The translations under genes and the position numbers were made by a program. Source: Elusimicrobiota bacterium (GTDB lineage: Bacteria > Elusimicrobiota > Elusimicrobia > UBA1565 > JACRDR01). From it: a stretch of DNA of 14,958 nt. Under the pieces are notes generated by a model. It did not search any database. It had not been told where the DNA came from and saw only the letters and a list, made by a program, of their open reading frames with translations. Below are positions 1 through 6,774 of this stretch, piece after piece. Location of the stretch: NCBI GenBank assembly GCA_016207585.1, contig JACQPI010000119.1, positions 1 through 14,958 on the forward strand, read 5' to 3'. How positions within the stretch are numbered: the first letter of the stretch is position 1; every line of letters starts with the position of its first letter.

Positions 1-1598
1 TCCTTGGCCACCACCATCAGATCGGCCAGCTCGTCGATGACCACGACGATGTAGAACTCTCCGCGCTCCGAGCGCCGGGCCGCCTCCCGGTTGAAGCTCT
101 CGATATCCCGGGCGCGGTAGGCCTGGAATTTCTCGTAACGGCTCTCCATGACGGCGATGAGGGCCTTCAGCGAGCGCGCGGCGTCTTTGGAGTGGGTGAG
201 GACCCCCACCTGCTCGCAGGGCGTCTTCGGATCGTAGAGGTGCGGGATCCCCTCGTAGAGCGACAGCTCGATGCGCTTGGGGTCGATGAGGAGAAGCTTC
301 ACCTCATCGGGCCGCGAGCGAAACAGGATCGATTGGATCAGGCTGTGGACCAGGACGCTCTTGCCGCTGTTGGTGGCTCCCGCGACCAACAGGTGCGGCA
401 GGCCCTGGAGGTCGGCCGATGCGGGTTTGCCGTCCGAGCTGAGCCCCAGCGCGAAAGCCAAGACGCCGCGCTGGGATGCCATGGCCGGGCTTTCCAAAAC
501 ATCGCGCAGCGTCACCCCGGCCGGTTTCTGGTTCGGAATCTCGATGCCGATCGCGGCCTTTCCCGGGATGGGAGCGATCATCCGGATTCCGCGGGCCTTC
601 ATGGCCAAGGCGATGTCATTGGCCCTTGCGACGATGGAGCTGACCGTGACGCCTGGAGAAGGCGACACCTCGTAGCGCGTGATGACGGGGCCGGGGGATA
701 TCCCGCTGACCCTCGCCTGGATGTCGAAGCTCGCGAGGGTCCTGTCGAGGTTTTCCACGGCGGTTCGGATTTCGCTTTCGTCCGGACCGGCGCCGGCATT
801 GGGGCTCTTGGGATGGAGCAGATCGAGCGCAGGGAGATGGAACTCGCCGGCTTCGGGGTACGCGGCGAGTTTGCGGGCGAGCTTGGGAGCGGTTACCGGA
901 GGCGGTCCCGCGGCGCCGGGCGGGAAATATTCGCCCGGCGCCGCGGAAACGGGTTCCGGAACGGGAGGCGGCGAGGACGAAGCCGCGGCGCTCAGCGGAG
1001 CAGGAGTCGGTTCTCGGAACGCTTCGGCGGCGGTCCTAAGGCGTTGCGCAAACTCCCGGCGCGCCTGCTTCCATTCGCGGTAGTCCTGCATGAGGAGCTT
1101 CGACAGGCGCCGCGCAATAGCCCAGAGAGAAATGGAAAGCAGCGTCTTGAGCCCAAGCAGGCCGATCGCCAGGAGCACGAGCCAGGCGCCCGAGGCTCCC
1201 AAAATTTCGTCCAAGAGGCGGTAAAGGGATGTTCCGATGGAGCCTCCCCAAGGAGTGCTTCCGAACACAGAGGCCAGGCCGGACAAAAGAGCGGCGGCCG
1301 CGGTGGCGGCGGCGGCGGTCCCGAGCGCCCACATCCAATAAGCCCTCTGAACCCGGAAGTATAGGATGAGGCCGTATGCGAAGGAGGGAATCAGGAGGTA
1401 GGCGGCGGCCCCAAGCAGGCCGAAAAGCGATTGGGCGCATGCGTGCCCGAATTTCCCCGAAGAGGCCGGAAAAAGCAGCGCCCAGGACAGATAGAGAGTT
1501 CCAATCAAGGCCCCGATCCACCGCGCGGCCGAAAGCAGGGGCGAGGAGCCGGAGGAGCGTTTCTTGCGCTTAGCCCAGAGACGGAAGAACGCTTTCAT
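1..1598 (-). CDS. ftsK: DNA translocase FtsK/SpoIIIE family, C-terminal part outside window
   Basis: This is a membrane-anchored DNA pump that moves chromosomal DNA through the closing septum. The ATG at 1598 has AGAGG 7 nt upstream (1606-1610), and 532 codons are visible with no stop. Four hydrophobic segments lie near residues 25-45, 57-82, 86-108 and 125-150, as expected for the FtsK N-terminal anchor. A Pro/Ala-rich linker (about 165-215) follows, then the alpha domain and the RecA-like motor. The Walker A motif GATNSGKS is at about residues 407-414, and a Walker B-type VVVIDELADL lies at the window edge. The rest of the motor and the DNA-reading gamma domain would lie beyond position 1. 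It follows accB by 33 nt and is probably the last visible gene of the rpsO-pnp-accB-ftsK unit. The first Gly-Ser of the usual GTTGSGKS is Asn-Ser here, which keeps the P-loop. Family assignment is very secure; the end of the gene is unknown. Confidence 0.95.
   Translation of the reverse strand, partial: MKAFFRLWAKRKKRSSGSSPLLSAARWIGALIGTLYLSWALLFPASSGKFGHACAQSLFGLLGAAAYLLIPSFAYGLILYFRVQRAYWMWALGTAAAATAAAALLSGLASVFGSTPWGGSIGTSLYRLLDEILGASGAWLVLLAIGLLGLKTLLSISLWAIARRLSKLLMQDYREWKQARREFAQRLRTAAEAFREPTPAPLSAAASSSPPPVPEPVSAAPGEYFPPGAAGPPPVTAPKLARKLAAYPEAGEFHLPALDLLHPKSPNAGAGPDESEIRTAVENLDRTLASFDIQARVSGISPGPVITRYEVSPSPGVTVSSIVARANDIALAMKARGIRMIAPIPGKAAIGIEIPNQKPAGVTLRDVLESPAMASQRGVLAFALGLSSDGKPASADLQGLPHLLVAGATNSGKSVLVHSLIQSILFRSRPDEVKLLLIDPKRIELSLYEGIPHLYDPKTPCEQVGVLTHSKDAARSLKALIAVMESRYEKFQAYRARDIESFNREAARRSERGEFYIVVVIDELADLMVVAK
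908..946. repeat. Perfect 15-bp inverted repeat inside ftsK
   Basis: The arms at 908-922 (CCGCGGCGCCGGGCG) and 932-946 are exact reverse complements around a 9-nt A/T-rich loop. It lies in the part of ftsK that encodes the Pro/Ala/Gly-rich linker between membrane and motor domains, where sequence constraint is low. The GC-rich stem would be very stable in single-stranded DNA or mRNA. It could be a small palindromic insertion tolerated in frame, or a result of GC-rich Ala/Pro/Gly codons. No second copy is obvious in this window. Confidence 0.85.
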
Positions 1599-1631
1599 GG
1601 GTAGGCCTCTGCGCCCGAGACTGAAGGTCGC

Positions 1632-2141
1632 TCATGATTTCTGCACCACGAATAGTTCCTGCCCCGCCTTGATGGGCTTCCCATTCTCGATGACAAGGTC
1701 CAGGACGACGCAATCGAAATCCGCCTTCACCTCATTGAACACCTTCATCGCCTCGATGAGGCAGAGCACGTGCCCCTTCTTGACGCGATCCCCCGTGCGC
1801 ACGAAAGGCGGGCTCGAGGGCGAACTGGCGCGGTAGAATATTCCCATCATGGGAGCCTTGATCGTCATGGCTCCCGGCGGCAGGGAGGTTTGCCCGGCCG
1901 GCGGAGCGCCCGGCGCGGCGGAGGCGCCGTGCGCAGCGGCCGAGGGGTATCCAGCGGCGACTGGGATTGGAACCGGGACCGGGGTCGACCGTTGACGGAC
2001 CAGACGGACATGGGTGTCCTTATGGTCGTACTCCAGCGTTTCCAGTTTTTGATCCAGCATGAAACGGTAGAGCTCCCGGATTTGGGACAGGACCTGCCCC
2101 GCGTGGCGGGTCGCGGCCGGAGTCGCCTTGGAGCGAGCCAT
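1632..2141 (-). CDS. accB: Biotin carboxyl carrier protein of acetyl-CoA carboxylase
   Basis: AccB carries biotin between the biotin carboxylase and carboxyltransferase parts of acetyl-CoA carboxylase, the first step of fatty acid synthesis. From the ATG at 2141 it has 169 residues. An N-terminal helical segment is followed by a Pro/Ala-rich linker (about 52-92) and a biotinyl domain at the C-terminus. The biotin-accepting lysine is K133 in EAMKVFNEV; E. coli-type proteins read EAMKLMNEI. The ATG at 2141 lies 7 nt after the pnp stop. An in-frame GTG at 2174 would overlap pnp by 26 nt and add 11 residues that look like read-through of the pnp end, so I prefer the ATG, although no clear ribosome site precedes either. 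accC, the usual partner gene, is not next to it: ftsK follows. A carrier subunit of another biotin carboxylase is possible, but the linker and length fit AccB. Confidence 0.88.
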   Translation of the reverse strand: MARSKATPAATRHAGQVLSQIRELYRFMLDQKLETLEYDHKDTHVRLVRQRSTPVPVPIPVAAGYPSAAAHGASAAPGAPPAGQTSLPPGAMTIKAPMMGIFYRASSPSSPPFVRTGDRVKKGHVLCLIEAMKVFNEVKADFDCVVLDLVIENGKPIKAGQELFVVQKS

Positions 2142-2148
2142 CAGAGCA

Positions 2149-4383
2149 TCAGCGCGGACGGGGTCCCCGCTCACGGTGCCTGAATCCGTGCCCCCCTCGT
2201 TCGCCGTCGCGGGGCTTGCCCCCCCCCGGACCCGAGCCTCGAGAGTCGATCTCGGAGCCCGGATGCGTGATCGCCTTGCGCGACAACCGCATCTTGCCCG
2301 AAGGGTCTATCTCGATGAGCTTGACCTCCACCTCGTCTCCCATGCGCAGCACGTCCTCCACGCGGTTGACCCGCTTGATGTCGAGCTGGGAGATGTGGAG
2401 CAGCCCCTCATGGCCGGGGAGAATTTCCACGAAGGCCCCGAACTCCTTGATCGAGACGACGCGCCCCTTGTAGGTGGTGCCCACTTCGGGGATGACGCTC
2501 AACGCCTCCACTTCGGCCTTGGCGCGGTCGACGCCCGCGGCGTCGGTCCCGGCGATGAACACGCTGCCGTCGTCCTCCACATCGACCTCCACGCCGTACT
2601 CCTCGATGATGCGGCGGATGTTCTTGCCGCCCGGCCCGATGAGGGCGCCGATCTTGTCGATGGGGATCATCAGCCGCAGCAGGCGAGGCGCCTGCGGGGA
2701 TAGCTCGGGTCTCGGGTTGGCGATCGCCGCGTCCATGCGGTCGAGGATGTGCAGGCGCCCTTCCCGGGCCTGCGCGAGCGCCGCCTTCAGGATGTCCACC
2801 GAGAGCCCCTCTATTTTCATGTCGAGCTGAAACCCGGTTATCCCGTTGCGGGTTCCGGCCACCTTGAAGTCCATGTCGCCCAGATGATCCTCGAACCCGT
2901 TGATGTCGGAAAGGATCGCGTGGCGGCTTCCCTCCAGGATGAGGCCCATCGCGATCCCCGCGCAGGCTCCCTTCATGGGGACGCCGGCGTCGAAGAGGGC
3001 CAGCGAGCCTCCGCAGACGGAGGCCATGGAGGAAGAGCCGTTCGATTCGAGGATGTCCGAGACGATCCGGATCGTATAGGCGAATTCCTCCTCATTGGGA
3101 AGGAGCGGATACAGGGCGCGCTTGGCCAAGGCCCCGTGCCCGATCTCCCGGCGGCCGGGCCCCCGTTCCGGCCGGACCTCTCCGACCGAAAAGCCGGGGA
3201 AGTTGTAATGAAGAAGGAACCGTTCCTTGTATTCCCCTTCCAATTCGTCCATGATCTGCATGTCTCCGGGAGTCCCCAGAGTGACGGCTACGAGAGCCTG
3301 GGTCGAGCCCCGGGTGAACAAGGCCGATCCGTGCAGGCGCGGCAGCGCGGGTGCCTGCACCGTGATGGTCCTTATCTCGTTCCATTTCCGGCCGTCCTGA
3401 CGGACCTTGTCGGAAAGGCACATCTCGCGGCTTTCCCGGTACAGGATGTCCTCGGTCCAGTGGGAAACCCACGACTCCGCTCCCGCGAAGCTCGGATCCG
3501 CCTTCCCGCGCTCGACGATTCCCGCCTTGAGGCCGTCCTTGAGGGCCCGCATCGCCTCGTCCAGATCCCATTTGGGAAGGGCGCGGCGGAGTATTTTCTT
3601 GATTTCGGGGGTCGCCTTGTCGGCGACGAATTGTTTCGCGGCCTCCGGCTGAGCGGGCGGCTGGATCGATCGCTTGACGATCTTGCGGCCGCCCTGCTGC
3701 GCCTCCGCGACGAGCTTCAACTGGAGGGCGCAGAGCTTGTTGATCTCCCGTTGCGCCGCTTCGAGAGCCTCCACCATGACGTCTTCGCCGACCTCGTTGC
3801 CCCCGCCTTCCACCATCAGGATGGCGTCCTTCTTGCCGGCAACGACGAGCTCGAGCTCCAAGGTCTCCCGCTCCTCGAAGGTCGGGAAGAACACCAGTTG
3901 GCCGTTCAGGCGGCCGATGCGCACCGCCGCGACCGGGCCGCTCCACGGGACTTCCGACAGGAGCAGGGAGGTCGATCCTCCCAGAACCGCCAGCACGTCG
4001 GTGTCGTTCTTGCCGTCCACCGAGAGAACGAGGGTGTGCACCATCGTCTCGTAATTCCAGCCCTCCTGGAAGAGAGGGCGGATCGGGCGGTCCGTCAGGC
4101 GGGCCGAGAGGATTTCCTTTTCCCGAGGCCGTCCCTCCCGCTTGAAGAATCCTCCGGGGATCTTTCCCGCGGCGTAGGTGCGTTCCCTGTACTCCACCGT
4201 CAGTGGCGTGAAGTTGAGGTTCAGCTTGGGCTCCCTGGCGGCCGTCGTGGTCGTCAGGATGCAGGAGTCTTCCAGATGCACGGTCACCGCGCCCCCGGCT
4301 TGTTTGGCGACGGTGCCCGTCTGGATTGTAATCGTCTTGCCGCCCACGGTTTCCCGTAGGCAGATTTTCTGGAGATCGGGCAT
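2149..4383 (-). CDS. pnp: Polyribonucleotide nucleotidyltransferase (PNPase)
   Basis: This phosphorolytic 3'-to-5' exoribonuclease degrades mRNA and structured RNA as a trimer. It has 744 residues, slightly longer than the usual 700-710. In order: first RNase PH domain (about 11-140), helical domain (about 240-320), second RNase PH domain (about 325-545), KH domain (about 568-625, with IGPGGKNIRRII) and S1 domain (about 634-704, with GRVVSIKEFGAFVEI). Phosphate and RNA-binding motifs FFKREGRP (79-86) and RGPGRREIGHG (407-417) are intact. The residues matching the E. coli metal-binding D486, D492 and K494 are D499, D505 and K507. The extra length is a Gly/Arg-rich tail (about 714-744), possibly for RNA or partner binding. 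The ATG is 1 nt after the rpsO stop, and its ribosome site AAGGA (4390-4394) lies inside rpsO, implying coupled translation. rpsO-pnp is a classical pair. Confidence 0.98.
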   Translation of the reverse strand: MPDLQKICLRETVGGKTITIQTGTVAKQAGGAVTVHLEDSCILTTTTAAREPKLNLNFTPLTVEYRERTYAAGKIPGGFFKREGRPREKEILSARLTDRPIRPLFQEGWNYETMVHTLVLSVDGKNDTDVLAVLGGSTSLLLSEVPWSGPVAAVRIGRLNGQLVFFPTFEERETLELELVVAGKKDAILMVEGGGNEVGEDVMVEALEAAQREINKLCALQLKLVAEAQQGGRKIVKRSIQPPAQPEAAKQFVADKATPEIKKILRRALPKWDLDEAMRALKDGLKAGIVERGKADPSFAGAESWVSHWTEDILYRESREMCLSDKVRQDGRKWNEIRTITVQAPALPRLHGSALFTRGSTQALVAVTLGTPGDMQIMDELEGEYKERFLLHYNFPGFSVGEVRPERGPGRREIGHGALAKRALYPLLPNEEEFAYTIRIVSDILESNGSSSMASVCGGSLALFDAGVPMKGACAGIAMGLILEGSRHAILSDINGFEDHLGDMDFKVAGTRNGITGFQLDMKIEGLSVDILKAALAQAREGRLHILDRMDAAIANPRPELSPQAPRLLRLMIPIDKIGALIGPGGKNIRRIIEEYGVEVDVEDDGSVFIAGTDAAGVDRAKAEVEALSVIPEVGTTYKGRVVSIKEFGAFVEILPGHEGLLHISQLDIKRVNRVEDVLRMGDEVEVKLIEIDPSGKMRLSRKAITHPGSEIDSRGSGPGGGKPRDGERGGHGFRHRERGPRPR

Positions 4384-4384
4384 T

Positions 4385-4651
4385 TTATTTCCTTAGCTCG
4401 AGCTGCTTGATCAGCTTTTCGTACTCTTGCGGTTCTGTCCGCTTGAGGTAGGTGAGGAGGCGCTTTCGGGCCCCGACCATTTTGAGCAAACCGACCTGCG
4501 ACGTATAGTCTTTTCGGTGGCTTTTGAGGTGTCCGGAGGCCAGGCGGATGCGCTCGGTCAGGAGCGCGACCTGCACGCCGGGGTGTCCGGTATCCTTGGC
4601 GTGCTTTTGATGCTTCGCGACAATTTCCAGCTTTTTCTCTCTTGTTATCAT
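4385..4651 (-). CDS. rpsO: 30S ribosomal protein S15
   Basis: S15 binds the central domain of 16S rRNA early in 30S assembly. The 88-residue length matches the usual 89. Characteristic blocks are DTGHPGVQVALLTERI, the helix with LKSHRKDYTSQVGLLKMVGARKR that holds the rRNA-binding His/Asp/Ser/Arg residues, and the C-terminal TYLKRTEPQEYEKLI. The ATG at 4651 gives the expected N-terminus. No Shine-Dalgarno precedes it at normal spacing: the 6 nt before the ATG directly follow a consensus -10 box, so the mRNA may be leaderless. In that case the 5' leader through which S15 represses its own synthesis in several bacteria would be absent. It is the first gene of the unit with pnp, accB and ftsK. 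Confidence 0.98.
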   Translation of the reverse strand: MITREKKLEIVAKHQKHAKDTGHPGVQVALLTERIRLASGHLKSHRKDYTSQVGLLKMVGARKRLLTYLKRTEPQEYEKLIKQLELRK

Positions 4652-4657
4652 AGACGT

Positions 4658-4687
4658 ATTATAAGACTTTCTCTCTTCTCAGGTCAA
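4658..4687 (-). promoter_or_regulatory. Predicted sigma-70-type promoter for rpsO-pnp-accB-ftsK
   Basis: On the minus strand, TTGACC (4682-4687) and a perfect TATAAT (4658-4663) are 18 bp apart. Only ACGTCT separates the -10 box from the rpsO ATG, so a start site at normal distance falls on or next to the A of the ATG. The element lies in an AT-richer stretch between two GC-rich genes. The assignment is by consensus match only. Confidence 0.7.
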
Positions 4688-4808
4688 ACGACTTTTAAAT
4701 AGCCGTGATCCTCTGCCCGCTTGGAGCAGATTTCCCTATTTTTTTGTCAGGAAAAGTTGACATTTCTTTGGGAGGCCGGTGCCAGGCCAGCCAGTGCCGC
4801 GCATACCG

Positions 4809-4826
4809 ACTATGGCCGGCCATAGT
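4809..4826. repeat. 18-bp perfect palindrome just after cinA
   Basis: ACTATGGCCGGCCATAGT is its own reverse complement. It begins 10 nt beyond the cinA stop codon in the direction of cinA transcription. In RNA it could form a 7-bp stem with a CCGG loop, but no T-run follows on the minus strand, so it is not a standard intrinsic terminator. It may stabilise or mark the 3' end of the cinA transcript, or be a protein-binding site upstream of the rpsO promoter. The remainder of the 185-nt gap (4652-4836) holds the rpsO promoter and nothing else I can name. Confidence 0.6.
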
Positions 4827-4836
4827 TCGCGACTGC

Positions 4837-6096
4837 TTATCGCAGGGTTTGGAATAAAAGCGTCAGCGCGGCGACGGCGGAGCGCTCGCGGATTTGGGCG
4901 CGGTCTCCGGAAAAAATAAATTTTTTGACTTGAGTCGCTCGCCCCGTGCGCGCCAGCCCCATGAACACCAGGCCGACGGGTTTTTGGGTAGTGCCCCCGC
5001 CGGGGCCGGCGATCCCGGTGATCGAGACGCCCATGTCCGCGCCGAATCGCCGGAGCGCGCCCTCCGCCATCGCCCTGGCGCAGGGTTTCGACACCGCGCC
5101 GCGAGTTTGAAGCATGCGTTCGGGCACGCCGAGCTGCGCGCATTTAACCGGGTTGGAATAGGCGACGATCCCTCCGAGATAGTAATCCGAGCTGCCCGCG
5201 ACGGACGTCAGGCGCTCGGAAAGGAGCCCTCCGGTGCAGGATTCAGCCGTCGCGAGCTTTAAGCCCCGCCGCCTGAGCAGGGCGCCTACGGCCGATTCGA
5301 GGGTTTCGGCGTCGGCGCCGAAGACGTAAGGCCCCAAGCGCCCCAGAATTTCGCGCCGGATGCCGTCCAGCCGTCTTTGGGCGGACGCGAGCCCTTGTTT
5401 GATGCCGACCTTGCGCGCGGAAACGCTCACGTGGAAATCAACCCGGCCCAGAGAGGCCAGGATCGTGAATCGCGTATCCGAATCGCCCCTTGCGACCACG
5501 GGGCCCAACTTTTCGTCCGCCTCGGACTCCGTGATATCGCAGAGATGAAACACCGATTTCAGCGTGACGGTATTGCGCGCATAGGTGGACTTCAAAACGG
5601 GAAGGGCGCGAGAAAATACCGCCTTCATCTCCTTCGGAGGGCCCGGCAGCAGGATCACCATTTTGGACCCGAGCCGCAGCAGTTGTCCCGGCGCGGAGCC
5701 GTGGGCGTTGGCAAGAATCCGGGCGCCCTCCAGGACCTGCGCCTGCCGCTTGTTTTCCTCGGGGACGAGCCGAAAGTAGCGCCGGAGACGGGCATGGATT
5801 TTCGCGTAGAGTTCGCGGTCGTAGCGCAGTGGAACGCAGAGGGCCCGGGAGACCCCATCCCGCGTTACGTCGTCGAATGTGGGGCCCAGGCCGCCGCAGA
5901 CGATGAGGACGTCGCTGCGCGCGTAGGCCTGGGCGACGCCTCCGGCGATTTCCTCCAGCGAGTCGCCGAGGATGGTTTCCCTCGAGATCGCGAGGCCGCT
6001 CCCCTCCAGGGCTTGCGCCAGCCAGGCGATATGCGTGTTGACTTTTCCGGAGAGGAGCTCGGTCCCGACGCAAAGAACTTCAATTCGACGGCGCAT
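4837..6096 (-). CDS. cinA: CinA family protein: MoaB/MogA-like domain plus nicotinamide-nucleotide amidase
   Basis: The 419-residue length is normal for full CinA. The N-terminal domain (about 5-170) is of the molybdopterin-binding COG1058 type, with GTELLSGKVNT, GGLGPTFDD (68-76) and LPGPPKEM (150-157). In related proteins it acts as an ADP-ribose/NAD-related pyrophosphatase. The C-terminal PncC domain (about 262-415) deamidates nicotinamide mononucleotide in pyridine nucleotide salvage. The catalytic Ser is S286 in TAESCTGG, and GIAGPGGGT (361-369) is intact. The ATG at 6096 lies 21 nt after the DUF3467 stop, with AGGAG 12 nt upstream and a closer GGGA. It is probably co-transcribed with the DUF3467 gene. 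The gene name reflects competence induction in streptococci, but no competence genes are here and the NAD-salvage role is more likely. Confidence 0.95.
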   Translation of the reverse strand: MRRRIEVLCVGTELLSGKVNTHIAWLAQALEGSGLAISRETILGDSLEEIAGGVAQAYARSDVLIVCGGLGPTFDDVTRDGVSRALCVPLRYDRELYAKIHARLRRYFRLVPEENKRQAQVLEGARILANAHGSAPGQLLRLGSKMVILLPGPPKEMKAVFSRALPVLKSTYARNTVTLKSVFHLCDITESEADEKLGPVVARGDSDTRFTILASLGRVDFHVSVSARKVGIKQGLASAQRRLDGIRREILGRLGPYVFGADAETLESAVGALLRRRGLKLATAESCTGGLLSERLTSVAGSSDYYLGGIVAYSNPVKCAQLGVPERMLQTRGAVSKPCARAMAEGALRRFGADMGVSITGIAGPGGGTTQKPVGLVFMGLARTGRATQVKKFIFSGDRAQIRERSAVAALTLLFQTLR

Positions 6097-6117
6097 GGGT
6101 TCCCGCGGCTCCTGCGG

Positions 6118-6411
6118 CTACTGGTAGAAGCGCGTCGATTCGGACGGCGCCTGCGCGGCCTCTCCGGCTCGGACGGCGCCGAAACGGGCCTCGTACTTTT
6201 CGATGTTGTCCTTGATCGCCCAGAGAAGCCGCTTGGCGTGCGCGGGCGAGGTGATGATTCTTGAAAGCACCTTCGCCTTGGTGTTCTGCGGCTGCAGGAA
6301 TATGAAATCCAGTATGAACTCGGTCTCCGAGTGGCTGATAAAGGCGAGGTTCGCGTACTGCCCCTTGGCGGTCGCTTCGTCGACGTCGATCTGAATGGAA
6401 GGTTCGTTCAT
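6118..6411 (-). CDS. DUF3467 family small protein
   Basis: This 97-residue soluble protein matches the DUF3467 family pattern: an acidic start, KGQYANLAFISHSETEFILD, a segment with KAKVLSRIITSPAHAKRLL, then IKDNIEKYEARFG. The family occurs in bacteria and archaea and its function is not known to me. The sequence predicts a small alpha/beta fold without membrane segments, and the last 15-20 residues are Ala/Ser-rich and probably disordered. The ATG at 6411 has no Shine-Dalgarno; a TATGAT box lies 6 nt upstream, so initiation may be leaderless. It is followed 21 nt later by cinA and is probably the first gene of a two-gene unit, which gives no firm clue to its role. Confidence 0.88.
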   Translation of the reverse strand: MNEPSIQIDVDEATAKGQYANLAFISHSETEFILDFIFLQPQNTKAKVLSRIITSPAHAKRLLWAIKDNIEKYEARFGAVRAGEAAQAPSESTRFYQ

Positions 6412-6417
6412 GTACTC

Positions 6418-6445
6418 ATCATATCAAATGTGGCGAAGCTGGGAA
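6418..6445 (-). promoter_or_regulatory. Predicted extended -10 promoter for DUF3467-cinA
   Basis: On the minus strand TATGAT (6418-6423) is preceded by TGA (6424-6426), forming an extended -10 motif (TGn plus hexamer). A weak -35, TTCCCA (6440-6445), lies 16 bp further upstream. Only GAGTAC lies between the -10 and the DUF3467 ATG, the same 6-nt spacing as at rpsO. Consensus match only; the -35 is poor. Confidence 0.5.
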
Positions 6446-6564
6446 GGGTTGTTGCGATTTTCGAGAACGAACCGACCCATTTGAATTCGATGATGGCGTC
6501 CTTCCCGTAAGCCCTGATCGCCAGTAGTGGCGCATGATGGACAAGACACGCCCCAAGACACATT

Positions 6565-6598
6565 TTTTCTAACGTCAAAATATTTCGACATTAGAAAA
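6565..6598. repeat. 34-bp AT-rich near-perfect palindrome
   Basis: The sequence is centred between 6581 and 6582. The 12-nt arms TTTTCTAACGTC and GACATTAGAAAA flank a centre containing AAATATTT. Of 17 symmetric base pairs 15 match; the exceptions are 6573/6590 and 6577/6586. In a minus-strand transcript both exceptions become G-U wobbles, so the RNA could pair along the whole length except a small loop, while plus-strand RNA would have A-C mismatches. T-runs lie on the outer 5' sides, so it does not look like an intrinsic terminator on either strand. It could be an operator, a structured RNA or the remnant of a mobile palindrome. Confidence 0.85.
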
Positions 6599-6642
6599 TC
6601 AGTCCACGGGAGGCATCCCCCCGACCCCGTTGATACGTCAGG

Positions 6643-6685
6643 GAACTTGAATCCCTCTATGGCATGAGGCCCCGCAAGTTCATGC
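6643..6685. repeat. Competing inverted repeats in the gmk upstream region
   Basis: One hairpin pairs GAACTTG (6643-6649) with CAAGTTC (6675-6681) and encloses CCTC/GAGG (6654-6657/6666-6669) with an 8-nt loop. A second pairs GCATGA (6662-6667) with TCATGC (6680-6685). The two share bases and cannot form together. A third short stem, AGGGA/TCCCT (6640-6644/6652-6656), competes with the first. The arrangement resembles a conformational switch, but short repeats arise easily by chance, and it lies upstream of the predicted gmk promoter. Confidence 0.4.
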
Positions 6686-6744
6686 AGAGAATTTAGGGGC
6701 CGCTGCCGGCACCCGGAAAATTTCGCCGCGAGGAAAAGTAGAAT

Positions 6745-6774
6745 TTGCCAACTTTCCGGGATATTATGTATCAT
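6745..6774 (+). promoter_or_regulatory. Candidate promoter for the gmk operon
   Basis: TTGCCA (6745-6750) and TATCAT (6769-6774) are 18 bp apart, and each matches the sigma-70 consensus at five of six positions. The start site would be near 6781, giving a leader of about 40 nt. No Shine-Dalgarno is visible before the gmk ATG. Several overlapping AT-rich hexamers here make the exact -10 uncertain. Confidence 0.45.

Noticed and set aside
192..1364. Long plus-strand frame opposite ftsK, and similar frames opposite pnp (2749-4359), priA (11204-12532) and tyrS (12661-13836)
   Set aside because: Each is antisense to a clearly recognised gene, shows no domain, and has the composition expected from third-position GC bias on the other strand.
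4712..4745. Hairpin plus seven T on the plus strand, like an intrinsic terminator
   Set aside because: The stem is only 5 bp, the T-run is 8 nt away from it, and no plus-strand gene lies upstream.
4757..4762. TTGACA on the plus strand, possible -35 box
   Set aside because: No -10-like hexamer follows at 15-19 bp, and only minus-strand genes lie downstream for 2 kb.
6640..6656. tRNA T-arm-like sequence on the minus strand (5-bp stem with loop TTCAAGT)
   Set aside because: No matching acceptor stem, anticodon arm or D-arm flanks it, and the stem closes with A-T where G53-C61 is nearly invariant.
6660..6676. Sigma-54-like TGGCA...GC pair
   Set aside because: The GG and GC elements are one base too far apart for the -24/-12 spacing, and no activator gene is present.
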